Part shown: positions 1-7,956 of the stretch, in pieces
How the letters are laid out: each line of letters opens with the position of its first letter
Numbering within the stretch: position 1 is the stretch's first letter
DNA from: Flavobacteriaceae bacterium
GTDB lineage: Bacteria > Bacteroidota > Bacteroidia > Flavobacteriales > Flavobacteriaceae
Direction: 5' to 3'
NCBI GenBank assembly: GCA_023262245.1
Contig: JALRDC010000078.1
Span: 1-10,382 of the forward strand
DNA: 10,382 nt
The notes under the pieces: generated by a model
Told to the model about the DNA's origin: nothing
Databases searched by the model: none
The model's input: the letters and a program-made list of their open reading frames with translations, nothing else
Made by a program: the position numbers and the translations under genes

Positions 1-1
1 C

Positions 2-139
2 GGAACAGCACAAGGAGGGGTCCTATTAGGTATCTCGGATCAATTTCAGATTCCTGTAAAATACATTGGTGTGGGAGAAGGAATTGACGATTTACAGGAT
101 TTCGACCCTCAAAAATATGTTCAAACCTTATTTAGTTAA
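2..139 (+). CDS. ftsY: Signal recognition particle receptor FtsY, C-terminal end (partial)
   Basis: This is the last 46 codons of a gene that begins before the window and ends with TAA. The visible peptide contains GTAQGG, then a stretch reading IPVKYIGVGEGIDDLQDF and a short tail ending in TLFS. This is the typical end of the NG GTPase domain shared by FtsY and Ffh: the GGxxLGI helix, then the strand and loop carrying the GxGE and DDLxxF signature. By family knowledge FtsY is the SRP receptor, a GTPase that docks ribosome-nascent chain complexes at the inner membrane. DDLQDFDP with a short tail fits FtsY better than Ffh, which carries a methionine-rich M domain after this point. The next gene starts 14 bases downstream on the same strand, so they are probably cotranscribed. 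The N-terminal half and the P-loop lie outside the window. Confidence 0.93.
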   Translation, partial: GTAQGGVLLGISDQFQIPVKYIGVGEGIDDLQDFDPQKYVQTLFS

Positions 140-153
140 TAATCAAGTTTTAT

Positions 154-1137
154 ATGAAAGTCTTAAGGGGTGTTGCTGTATTTTTTTTAATCATAGGGGC
201 TCTGTATTTAGTTGGCCCTAAAGTGGAAACACCGGAACTAAATGCTACTCAAATTAGAGTACCTAGTGAGTTAACTGAGTTAAACAATTGGGTAATAAGC
301 AAAGAAGAAGCGTTAGGGAATGTTCGACCGGGAAATGCCTCCAAAATCATTTTTTTTGATTCCATTCCCCAAAAGACGCAATACAGTGTATTGTATCTCC
401 ATGGCTTTACCGCCTCAGGGATGGAGGGTGATCCTGTGCATCGAAACGTTGCTAAAGCTTTGAAGGCAAATTTGTATATACCCCGTTTGTTTGGTCATGG
501 ATTAAAGGAAGCGGAACCTATGTTGAACTTTGATAACGATTCCTATTGGGAATCTGCTAGAGAGGCTCTGGAGGTTGCTAAGCAATTGGGGAATCAAGTC
601 ATTCTTTTGGGAACCTCACATGGGGGTGCACTTTCCTTAAGTTTGAGTACAGATCCGAGTATTGTTGCTCTCTGCCTTTACGGACCTAACATTGCTGTTT
701 TTGATCCGCTATCAAAATTACTTTCTAAACCCTGGGGTCTTCAAATAGCAAGAATAGTTAAGGGAGGTAATTATCACGAAATGGTGGGTGCTTCAGAGGA
801 GAAGAAAAAGTATTGGACTGCAAAAACTCGTTTGGAGAGCCTTACTCACATGCAAAAATTCCTAGATGAAACAATGAAAAGTGCTACTTTTAAAAAAATT
901 GAAATACCGGTTTTTATGGGCTATTACTACAAAAATGATAGCCTACAAGACAAAGTCGTTTCGGTTCCTGCCATGTTGAAAATGTTTGATCAACTGGGGA
1001 CTCCAGTAGAGCTTAAATTAAAGAAAGCGTTTCCCAATGCTGGAGACCACGTAATTACCTCTTATCTTAGTACCAAGCATCATGATGAAGTAACCCAAGA
1101 AACACTTCGCTTTTTACAAAACATCTTAAAAGGATAA
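154..1137 (+). CDS. Membrane-anchored alpha/beta hydrolase (serine hydrolase), substrate unknown
   Basis: A 327-residue protein with a hydrophobic segment at about residues 5-20, which could be an uncleaved anchor or a signal peptide, so the enzyme probably acts in the periplasm or at the inner membrane. Alpha/beta-hydrolase landmarks appear in order: LHGFTAS around residues 82-88 (oxyanion-hole HG), LFGHG around 112-116, the nucleophile elbow GTSHGG with Ser155, an acidic residue in NDSLQD (Asp262 or Asp266), and His299 in GDHV. The catalytic triad therefore looks complete. The fold covers esterases, lipases and peptidases, and nothing visible fixes the substrate. The ATG at 154 is chosen because it gives an intact hydrophobic N terminus and lies 14 bases after ftsY. 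No Shine-Dalgarno sequence is visible, as usual in Bacteroidota. The amidase start follows after three bases, suggesting coupled expression. Confidence 0.85.
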   Translation: MKVLRGVAVFFLIIGALYLVGPKVETPELNATQIRVPSELTELNNWVISKEEALGNVRPGNASKIIFFDSIPQKTQYSVLYLHGFTASGMEGDPVHRNVAKALKANLYIPRLFGHGLKEAEPMLNFDNDSYWESAREALEVAKQLGNQVILLGTSHGGALSLSLSTDPSIVALCLYGPNIAVFDPLSKLLSKPWGLQIARIVKGGNYHEMVGASEEKKKYWTAKTRLESLTHMQKFLDETMKSATFKKIEIPVFMGYYYKNDSLQDKVVSVPAMLKMFDQLGTPVELKLKKAFPNAGDHVITSYLSTKHHDEVTQETLRFLQNILKG

Positions 1138-1140
1138 CAA

Positions 1141-2784
1141 ATGAGTAAGTTCATCTCCATTGGGATCGTATTTCTTTTTGTAGCTTGTTCTTTTCAGCAA
1201 GCTGAATTAAAGAGATGGGAAGCCTATGACGAAACTACAGAAATAGAGGCCAACGCAAACCATCCCATTAAAAGAATGCGTTATAAAAGGATTCAATCTC
1301 AACATACTGATCGGAATACTTTTTTCGCTCCTTTTAAAAAAGACCTTTTGGGTTTTACAGAAGAAGATCACAATAGCTTGAAGCCTTTAATTTTAGAGCA
1401 GGATATTCTCAAGATTCAACAACACGTACAAAATGGTTCACTAACCTATGAACAACTGTGTTTGTTTTATATCTACAGAATGTATAAATATGAAAACAAT
1501 CCAAAAACCTACCTCAATGCTTTGATTACACTCAATCCTGAAATTCTCTCTCAAGCACGAATGAGAGATAAAAATCGCAAAGAGGATTTAAGCCATCCTT
1601 TATACGGCATGCCTATTTTATTAAAAGACAACATTAACGCCACACCCATGGCCACTACTGCTGGGGCTGCCGCTTTTAAAGAAAACATTCCAAGTGAGGA
1701 TGCATTTTTGGTAAAAAAGTTAAGAGAGAAAGGGGCATTGATTTTAGGAAAAGTCAATTTAAGTGAATGGGCGTATTATTTTTGTCAAGGCTGTCCTTTA
1801 GGTTACAGTGCTCTAGGAGGGCAAACTTTAAATCCCTATGGAAGAAGACAGTTTGAGACAGGAGGATCTAGTTCTGGGAGTGGAGTAGCTGTAGCTGCAA
1901 ATTATGCGGTGGCTGCAATTGGTTCAGAAACTTCAGGATCAATTTTATCTCCCTCGGGAAAAAATAGTGTGGTAGGTTTAAAACCTACTATTGGTGCGAT
2001 TAGCAGATCAGGAGTGGTCCCCATTTCGAGCAGTCTTGATACTGCAGGTCCTATGACAAAAAGTGTTCTTGATACGGCCATTTTGATGCACGCTTTAGTT
2101 GCCGAAGATCCTACAGATTCCTACAGTTTTACAACTACACCCATTAGCTATCAAAATCTAGAAGCGACTAGCTTAAAAGGAAAACGATTAGGGTTGATAC
2201 GACCTTTTGAAGAAGACAGTTTAATGCAACAAGCCGTTTTTAAACTCAAAGAAGCAGGGGCTGAAGTAGTATCTTATAACCCTCCAGAAGTATCAATGGA
2301 TCAGTTTAGAAAATTATTAGATGTAGATATGCGAGCTGACCTTCCCAAATATATTGAGAAGCACGCTTCAAAATCTTTAGTTTTTGATTCCGTGCAGGAC
2401 ATTGTTGCCTTTAACATAAAAGACAGTCTTCTCCATGCTCCATATGGTCAAGGAATTTTCTTAAGAATTACAAAAGAAACCTTATCTCAAGAGGATTTTA
2501 GTAAAACAAAAAAGATTCTGATGAAAAATGCCAAACGGTATTTTGAAGAACCCATGAAAGCATATGATTTAGATGCTGTTATTTCTATTGACAACAGAAC
2601 AGCTAGTTATGCAGCAGCAGCTCATTATCCAGCTATGGGAGTTCCCATGGGATTTACCACTTCAGGTCAACCACAAAACCTTACCATAATCACTCCTTCT
2701 AGAACAGAACAACACTTGCTAGAGCTTGGCGCAGCTTTTGAACGCCTAATGCAAGCAAGAAAAACACCTGAATTGTATAAATAA
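1141..2784 (+). CDS. Amidase-signature family hydrolase, probable lipoprotein
   Basis: A 547-residue protein of the amidase signature (AS) family, which hydrolyses C-N amide bonds with a Ser-cisSer-Lys triad. The triad can be placed: Lys162 in LLKDNINA, cis-Ser243 in GGSSSGSG, and nucleophile Ser267 in GSETSGSILSPS. The 24-residue spacing between the two serines matches the spacing known in GatA and FAAH. VVGLKPTIG at 277-285 is also typical. The N terminus has a hydrophobic stretch ending FLFVACS with Cys16. This resembles a lipobox, although Phe at -3 is not ideal, so export and lipid anchoring are likely but not certain. An N-terminal extension of roughly 100 residues precedes the core. 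This argues against GatA of the Glu-tRNA amidotransferase, which is cytosolic and about 480 residues long. A purine-rich AAAGGA lies about seven bases before the start, overlapping the upstream gene. The substrate is unknown. Confidence 0.87.
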   Translation: MSKFISIGIVFLFVACSFQQAELKRWEAYDETTEIEANANHPIKRMRYKRIQSQHTDRNTFFAPFKKDLLGFTEEDHNSLKPLILEQDILKIQQHVQNGSLTYEQLCLFYIYRMYKYENNPKTYLNALITLNPEILSQARMRDKNRKEDLSHPLYGMPILLKDNINATPMATTAGAAAFKENIPSEDAFLVKKLREKGALILGKVNLSEWAYYFCQGCPLGYSALGGQTLNPYGRRQFETGGSSSGSGVAVAANYAVAAIGSETSGSILSPSGKNSVVGLKPTIGAISRSGVVPISSSLDTAGPMTKSVLDTAILMHALVAEDPTDSYSFTTTPISYQNLEATSLKGKRLGLIRPFEEDSLMQQAVFKLKEAGAEVVSYNPPEVSMDQFRKLLDVDMRADLPKYIEKHASKSLVFDSVQDIVAFNIKDSLLHAPYGQGIFLRITKETLSQEDFSKTKKILMKNAKRYFEEPMKAYDLDAVISIDNRTASYAAAAHYPAMGVPMGFTTSGQPQNLTIITPSRTEQHLLELGAAFERLMQARKTPELYK

Positions 2785-2788
2785 GTCT

Positions 2789-4090
2789 ATGCGTACAAAG
2801 TCAACCAAGAGAAACACTATAAACGTAATCACCTTAGGCTGTTCAAAGAACATTTACGATTCGGAAGTTTTAATGGGTCAATTAAAAGCCAGCGATAAAG
2901 AGGTGGTTCATGAAAAAGAAGGAAATATAGTAGTCATCAATACCTGTGGATTTATTGATAATGCCAAAGAAGAATCAGTGAACACTATTTTGGAACAAAT
3001 TCAAAATAAGGAGGCTGGTAAAGTAGATGAGGTATATGTTACCGGATGTTTAAGTGAGCGTTATAAACCCGATTTAGAAAAAGAAATACCTCAGGTAGAC
3101 GCCTATTTTGGAACTTCAGATTTGCCTCAGTTGTTAAAGGTCTTGGGTGCTGATTATAAACACGAGTTAGTAGGAGAACGGATCTTGACTACCCCAAAAC
3201 ATTTTGCATATCTCAAGATCGCAGAGGGATGTGATCGTCCGTGTTCTTTTTGTGCCATACCATTAATGCGAGGAAAACACCGCTCTACCCCCGTAGAAGA
3301 ACTTGTAGCTCAAGCGAAGCAACTAGCCAAAGACGGGGTGAAAGAATTGATGTTAATCGCTCAAGATTTAACCTATTATGGTTTAGATCTATATAAAGAG
3401 AGAAGGTTAGCTACTTTACTAAAAGCCTTATCGAGTGTTTCTGGAATAGAATGGATTCGTTTGCACTATGCTTTTCCAACAGGTTTTCCAGAAGATGTAC
3501 TTCAAGTAATGAGGGAAGAACCCAAGATTTGTAATTATTTAGATATTCCTCTTCAACATATTTCAGACCCCATTTTAAAATCTATGCGTAGAGGAACTAC
3601 TAAAGAAAAAACTACAACACTTTTGAAGCAATTCAGAACTGAGGTGCCAGGAATTATTTTAAGAACCTCTTTAATAGTAGGCTATCCGGGTGAGACTGAA
3701 GAAGATTTTGAAACTTTAAAAAATTGGGTAAAGGAAATGCGATTTGAACGTTTGGGTTGTTTTACTTACAGTCATGAAGAAAACACCCATGCGCATCAGT
3801 TGGAAGACGATGTGCCCGAAACCATTAAACAAAAGCGCTCAAATGAAATAATGGAAATACAATCTCAAATTTCTTGGGAACACAATCAAACTTGTGTTGG
3901 GAAAAAGTTTCGTTGTTTGATTGATCGTAAAGAAGGAAATCATTTTATCGGGCGTACGTTTATGGATTCTCCAGATGTTGACAATGAAGTATTGATTGAT
4001 GCCACAAAATACTATGTCAAACAGGGAGATTTTGTGGATGTTGAGATAACAGCTGCCACTGATTTTGATTTGATTGGGAAACCGGTCTAA
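2789..4090 (+). CDS. rimO: Ribosomal protein S12 methylthiotransferase RimO
   Basis: A 433-residue radical-SAM methylthiotransferase. By family knowledge RimO adds a methylthio group to a conserved aspartate of ribosomal protein S12, using two 4Fe-4S clusters and S-adenosylmethionine. Three domains are visible. The N-terminal MTTase domain carries cluster cysteines Cys18 (TLGCSKN), Cys53 (NTCGF) and Cys87 (TGCLSERY). The radical-SAM domain carries Cys148, Cys152 and Cys155 in EGCDRPCSFCAIP. The C-terminal TRAM domain spans about residues 368-433. GCSKNxxDSE near the N terminus and the IPLMRGKHRS stretch after the CxxxCxxC motif favour RimO over the tRNA enzyme MiaB. Length is normal for the family. 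The start at 2789 is four bases after the amidase stop, so the gene looks like the last member of the ftsY cluster. Its stop lies two bases from the stop of the convergent lipoprotein gene. Confidence 0.96.
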   Translation: MRTKSTKRNTINVITLGCSKNIYDSEVLMGQLKASDKEVVHEKEGNIVVINTCGFIDNAKEESVNTILEQIQNKEAGKVDEVYVTGCLSERYKPDLEKEIPQVDAYFGTSDLPQLLKVLGADYKHELVGERILTTPKHFAYLKIAEGCDRPCSFCAIPLMRGKHRSTPVEELVAQAKQLAKDGVKELMLIAQDLTYYGLDLYKERRLATLLKALSSVSGIEWIRLHYAFPTGFPEDVLQVMREEPKICNYLDIPLQHISDPILKSMRRGTTKEKTTTLLKQFRTEVPGIILRTSLIVGYPGETEEDFETLKNWVKEMRFERLGCFTYSHEENTHAHQLEDDVPETIKQKRSNEIMEIQSQISWEHNQTCVGKKFRCLIDRKEGNHFIGRTFMDSPDVDNEVLIDATKYYVKQGDFVDVEITAATDFDLIGKPV

Positions 4091-4092
4091 AT

Positions 4093-5376
4093 TTATTCGC
4101 TTATTAGCGTCATTTCAGGTAATTGACTAATGTCGTATTGATATACTTTCCCATTGCCAACTACTACTGCAAGAGGGTAGTCTACAATCACATCATAGGC
4201 AAAATCCACAGGATGTGTGTTGACAACCGAAGGAGTAGTCCTGTCTTCAATGTCAATCACTTTAATTCCAGCCGTTCCATCACAAACAATCAAGTGGTTT
4301 TCATGTACGGCCAATCCATGCGGATTAAATAAAATTTGTCTTGAAACAACCTCGAGATTTTTTGGATCCTCAAGACTGATGATTTGTAGCTCGTTACGAT
4401 CAGTAAAACAATTGGTCCCTCCACGTAAGGTGACATAAGCGAAATTTTGATCGGCAACTACAGGATCGCAACTTCTAAAATGATCAATACTACTAAAAAA
4501 CTCTGGATTTCTGGGATCATCAATTCCATATACTAACATGCCGGTTGTGGTACCTACAAAAAGAAGTTTGTTAAGACGAAAAAGAGTTTCAGCACTGCTG
4601 TTAGTGGGAGTTTTTCCAAAGCGAAGTGGTCTTTTACTTTCATCAATTTCAAATAAAATCAGTTCCCATTCATTCAACGCATACAATAAATTGTCTATCG
4701 GTAGAAAACGAGCTAAGGAACCTGCTTGACTTTGTGGAACTTGATCTTCTAAAGCGATGACATCGTCAGTGGTATTTTCATTAAAAGTGTAGTAGATATA
4801 TTTTTTTTCCCATCGAATTTCCAGATCCCACCCTATTACAATTCCTTTTTCGTCATCTATGGGATCAAAGCGATAATATTCGTAAGCGTCCGTTTCTTCC
4901 TCTGGATCAAAAGCCCAATAGTAATCGTAATTAAATACTTGATTTACCGTAAAATCCTTCATAAAGTTAATATCATTCATATTTGTAATGTCCAAAACGA
5001 CCATTGCAGAAAACTGATCTGCATAAAGGTAGTCGTCTATGATGGCCATATCAATAGAGCCTTTTAGTTCAATAAATCCTTGATTAACAGGGTTTTTAGG
5101 GTCTGTATTATTAAGAATATGAATTCCTTCTAAAGGCCTATTAATGAAAATATAATCCTTGTAATAAATGATTTTTCCCGTTTGTTCTAGCGGAATGGGA
5201 TTTTTTAAATTAATCTCTAAAACCTCTGATCCTGGATCGGCATAGCGGGGGATAAAATAGCCTACTTTGACTAAATCTTTATCTGTGGGGTCCTCCAAAT
5301 AGGGATCAATTACGGTATTTATGGTACATCCAAATGACAGAGAGAGCAGAAGGATTAAAACGATTCTTTTAAACAT
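4093..5376 (-). CDS. Lipoprotein with LVIVD-type repeats (probable beta-propeller)
   Basis: A 427-residue protein if started at the ATG at 5376. That start gives MFKRIVLILLLSLSFGC, a clean lipoprotein signal with lipidated Cys17. The frame stays open to a Met at 5424 and includes another at 5397, but those starts would put polar residues ahead of the signal. The mature part repeats a motif of a hydrophobic strand followed by D-x-x-x-P: GIHILNNTDPKNP near residues 84-96, LVYGIDDPRNP near 281-291, LQIISLEDPKNL near 330-341 and IKVIDIEDRTTP near 371-382. This resembles LVIVD repeats, found in secreted proteins and thought to form beta-propeller blades. No catalytic motif is seen, so a binding or structural surface role is inferred. 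It lies 57 bases after the peptidase gene on the same strand and is probably cotranscribed. Its stop is almost back to back with rimO. Confidence 0.8.
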   Translation of the reverse strand: MFKRIVLILLLSLSFGCTINTVIDPYLEDPTDKDLVKVGYFIPRYADPGSEVLEINLKNPIPLEQTGKIIYYKDYIFINRPLEGIHILNNTDPKNPVNQGFIELKGSIDMAIIDDYLYADQFSAMVVLDITNMNDINFMKDFTVNQVFNYDYYWAFDPEEETDAYEYYRFDPIDDEKGIVIGWDLEIRWEKKYIYYTFNENTTDDVIALEDQVPQSQAGSLARFLPIDNLLYALNEWELILFEIDESKRPLRFGKTPTNSSAETLFRLNKLLFVGTTTGMLVYGIDDPRNPEFFSSIDHFRSCDPVVADQNFAYVTLRGGTNCFTDRNELQIISLEDPKNLEVVSRQILFNPHGLAVHENHLIVCDGTAGIKVIDIEDRTTPSVVNTHPVDFAYDVIVDYPLAVVVGNGKVYQYDISQLPEMTLISE

Positions 5377-5398
5377 GATTTTGATATTAAAATCCATG
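5374..5398 (-). repeat. Imperfect inverted repeat over the lipoprotein start codon
   Basis: On the minus strand CATGGATTTT is followed by a six-base loop AATATC and then AAAATCATG. The arms pair over nine bases with one unpaired G. The stem contains the chosen start codon (5374-5376) and the alternative in-frame ATG (5395-5397), so a folded mRNA could mask both. The pairing is mostly A-T and therefore weak, and any regulatory role is inferred. Confidence 0.35.
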
Positions 5399-5433
5399 CT
5401 TTGTCTAACCAAAAAACATGCCACTTGAAACTT

Positions 5434-7878
5434 TTAGAAGAAGATAGCGTTTGAAAAAACCTGTTTCCCGTTATACCAAAAACCTCTAAAAAGTACATTA
5501 TCAACAAAATAAATTATACTTCCATTTCCATAATCTTCCTGTCCAAAAAGAAGGGAGTTTTTTTGATTGTCTTTCGCAAGATGTCCTATAAATCCTGCAA
5601 AGGGTTTTGCATTCTCATTTAAGGTAAAAGCATTTCCGCTATCTTCAAGCAGTTCATAGGCATCGGCATTGAGTTTTAAGGTATAATACCGGTCAACTCC
5701 AAAACTTAAAGGGTGGGATCGATCCATCGTAGCTTTGTAAATACTTCCTGTGGTAATTTCACTGATTTTATTTCGTTCTAATTCAGCGTAGGGAACCGAA
5801 GTAGTATCATTTTCTGGAGCTTCTTTCTTTTTAAGGCTAAAGTTTTCTGTATCCGCAAAGAGATCTAGTGCTTCAGAAATCGCAACAACTCTTCCTCCGT
5901 TGGAGATCCATTCTTCTATTGCATTTTCCAAGGGATTATTAGACCAATTGTCATAGGAACCTCCAGGCAGGATCAGGAGATCTATATTAGGAAGCATGCG
6001 TTCCAGTCGTTCTAATTCTACTTGAAATAAAGGATATTCTAATTGTTGTTCAAAAAAATGCCAAATCTCTCCATAACGATAGGAGGAAGCGGCGTCTGTT
6101 CGAAGAACAGCAACTTTAGGTGCTTTTATGAGATGTAATTCATCTGCTCCCAAGTCGGGTCCTATTTCTGAATACCCAGTTTTAATGGGATATAGCTTTC
6201 GCTTGAATTGGTTTGCAAGCTGCTGAAGGGTCTCAATGTAATTTATTTTTTTAGTATTGTCGCCTTTTAATACAAAGAGAGAACCCTCTTTCCAAGACTT
6301 TCCACTATTTGAAATGGGAACTGAATTGTAACGAACCCCAAGCCCCTCTTTTAGGAGGGCAGCAAGAAACTTGCTGTCTTCAAAACTTCGATAGTTTATT
6401 GCATAGCCATACTGATTTTTATCAAGCACAATAGCTGAAATTTGATTCTCATTGTAAGGAATCACAGCAACATTTTCTTGAGTGGCATTTGCTTTTAAAC
6501 CATAAGCATAAGGTAGTGACCAGGCGGTAATATCATAGGTAAGCGAATCATTGAGTTTCGTCTTTGGCTCTAAAAGTATGTGTGCCATTTTTCCTTTAGT
6601 TTGATCTGTAGGAATAACTAGAGCATTTTTAGTAAATGAAGTGTTTCCATTTTTTTGACTTTGATAGTCAAAACCACGAATGGAGATGTTTTTGGCTAAA
6701 CGAGCACTTTCAATATTATGTTTTTTAAAAAATTGAGCTAGGGCATTCATTTGATCCTGATTCCCCTCAAGGATGAAATTTTTAAATTTTAAATTTTTAT
6801 CGCTGAAGTATTCCTGATAATTTTTATTGAGTTTAGTACGGTTTTTTACTGCCATTTCCACAGTAGAAATTCCAGTAGTATAATGATGTTCAATACGATC
6901 TTTTAGTGTGAGTTCAATATTTTCATCATTTTGAACTCCTAGTCCAGCGATACCCCCTCCTGCTTGCTCATACGTCATCCCAATAGCTCCTAGATACATA
7001 GGGTAGCTATCACCATAGCTTGGATATAAAATATCAAACTGTTGTTTAGTAAAATAAAACCAACCTTCTTTATCAAAATAACGTGCGTGATTTTTTCCTA
7101 AGGCATCCTGGAAGTCTTTTTGAAAATCGGTGATGACTTCGTGAAGAGGTTCTGCCGCTGGAGCAAAATAATAAGGACTATTTATCCCTTGCTCATGAAA
7201 ATCTACATGTATATGAGGCAACCATTGGTTGTACTGCTTTAAGCGCTGTTGAGATTCTACTTGCGTAAGCCAAGCCCAATCTCTATTTAAATCAAAAATA
7301 TAATGATTAGTCCTTCCGTTATGCCAGGATTCGTTGTGTTCTCTTGTATCTCGATTGTCATCATAGGGAACACTTCGATGTTGTTTGTAAAAATTGACAT
7401 AGCGATCTCTGCCGTCAGGATTGATACAAGGATCTATAATGATTACAGTATCTTCAAGCCAATCTTGATATTTGGTAAGTAGGGCATGAGCAGTTTTCAT
7501 AGCAGCCTCCGAACTGGAAGACTCATTACCATGAACATTATAGCTTAACCAAACAATGGCTTTGTCATTGTTCTTTGGTCCAGGAATACTTCCACTGTTG
7601 TGCAAATGTCTTGTCCGGATAGCTTCAAGTTGTTCTAAGTTTTTTTCACTAGATATAAAGGCCAATTGAAGTATCCTTCCCTCATTAGTCTTCCCATAAG
7701 GGGTTAATTGTATTTGAGGAGAGTTTTGTTCTAAATGCTTGAAGTAATCCACTACTTGGTGGTGTCTGCTAAAAAGATCACCGAGATCATATCCTAGAAA
7801 TTCTTTTGGGGATTGTAATTGTCCAAAACTGAAATTGCTAAAACTAATTAAAAAGAGAGAACACAAAAATCGAGACAT
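5434..7878 (-). CDS. Secreted M14-family zinc carboxypeptidase with C-terminal amidotransferase-like domain
   Basis: An 814-residue protein with a signal peptide of about 20 residues ending SFGQ. The peptidase domain (about 25-345) carries M14 features. Zinc ligands are His116 and Glu119 in YNVHGNES plus His228 in VDFHEQG. The substrate-binding pair is Asn198-Arg199 in DLNRDW, and the general base is Glu304 in MTYEQAGG. NPDGRDR at 153-159 is also typical. All catalytic residues are present, so an active periplasmic or secreted exopeptidase is expected. The middle (about 360-580) has no motif I recognise. From about 587 to 800 a second domain resembles the class I glutamine amidotransferase or ThuA fold: VAVLRTD, LLILPGGSYDNW at 634-645, then GGRVVAISEAL. 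At the expected nucleophile elbow it has Ser668 rather than Cys, so it may be non-catalytic. The gene is divergent from bshC and heads a likely two-gene unit with the downstream lipoprotein. Confidence 0.9.
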   Translation of the reverse strand: MSRFLCSLFLISFSNFSFGQLQSPKEFLGYDLGDLFSRHHQVVDYFKHLEQNSPQIQLTPYGKTNEGRILQLAFISSEKNLEQLEAIRTRHLHNSGSIPGPKNNDKAIVWLSYNVHGNESSSSEAAMKTAHALLTKYQDWLEDTVIIIDPCINPDGRDRYVNFYKQHRSVPYDDNRDTREHNESWHNGRTNHYIFDLNRDWAWLTQVESQQRLKQYNQWLPHIHVDFHEQGINSPYYFAPAAEPLHEVITDFQKDFQDALGKNHARYFDKEGWFYFTKQQFDILYPSYGDSYPMYLGAIGMTYEQAGGGIAGLGVQNDENIELTLKDRIEHHYTTGISTVEMAVKNRTKLNKNYQEYFSDKNLKFKNFILEGNQDQMNALAQFFKKHNIESARLAKNISIRGFDYQSQKNGNTSFTKNALVIPTDQTKGKMAHILLEPKTKLNDSLTYDITAWSLPYAYGLKANATQENVAVIPYNENQISAIVLDKNQYGYAINYRSFEDSKFLAALLKEGLGVRYNSVPISNSGKSWKEGSLFVLKGDNTKKINYIETLQQLANQFKRKLYPIKTGYSEIGPDLGADELHLIKAPKVAVLRTDAASSYRYGEIWHFFEQQLEYPLFQVELERLERMLPNIDLLILPGGSYDNWSNNPLENAIEEWISNGGRVVAISEALDLFADTENFSLKKKEAPENDTTSVPYAELERNKISEITTGSIYKATMDRSHPLSFGVDRYYTLKLNADAYELLEDSGNAFTLNENAKPFAGFIGHLAKDNQKNSLLFGQEDYGNGSIIYFVDNVLFRGFWYNGKQVFSNAIFF

Positions 7879-7894
7879 ATGTAAATTTTAGCTT

Positions 7895-7902
7895 TAAATG
7901 TA
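7895..7902 (-). promoter_or_regulatory. Candidate -7 element for the M14 peptidase gene
   Basis: On the minus strand this reads TACATTTA, matching seven of eight positions of the Bacteroidota -7 consensus TAnnTTTG. It ends 16 bases before the peptidase ATG at 7878, a plausible distance for a short leader. No clear TTTG or TTG element is seen about 19 bases upstream, so the call rests on one element in AT-rich sequence. Confidence 0.35.
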
Positions 7903-7946
7903 CACTTTCTGTTGAAACTATAAATTTCTAATCCCGAAAAAACAAA

Positions 7947-7954
7947 TATCTTTA
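7947..7954 (+). promoter_or_regulatory. Candidate -7 element for bshC
   Basis: The sequence TATCTTTA matches seven of eight positions of the Bacteroidota -7 consensus TAnnTTTG and ends 13 bases before the bshC start, implying a short leader of roughly ten bases. The region around 7923-7928, where a -33 TTTG would sit, reads ATTTC and is a poor match. It lies in the same 89-base divergent region as the peptidase promoter. Confidence 0.42.
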
Positions 7955-7956
7955 CA

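Noticed and set aside
1551..1757. Short minus-strand open frame inside the amidase gene
   Set aside because: It is antisense to the conserved catalytic region of the amidase and its translation resembles no known protein.
1141..2784. Amidase as GatA of the Glu-tRNA(Gln) amidotransferase
   Set aside because: It has an export signal and a long N-terminal extension, and no gatB or gatC lies nearby. GatA is cytosolic and shorter.
4098..4109. Small hairpin CGCT-TATT-AGCG just after the rimO stop, as a bidirectional terminator
   Set aside because: The stem is only four base pairs, lies inside the end of the lipoprotein coding sequence, and is not followed by a T-run on either strand.
4123..4729. 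Short plus-strand open frames opposite the lipoprotein gene
   Set aside because: They lie wholly antisense to a gene with a clear signal peptide and repeats, overlap one another, and their translations show no recognisable domain.
5377..5424. Longer N terminus for the repeat lipoprotein starting at 5424
   Set aside because: It would put 16 residues, several of them polar, ahead of a well-formed lipoprotein signal. The Met at 5376 gives the usual layout.
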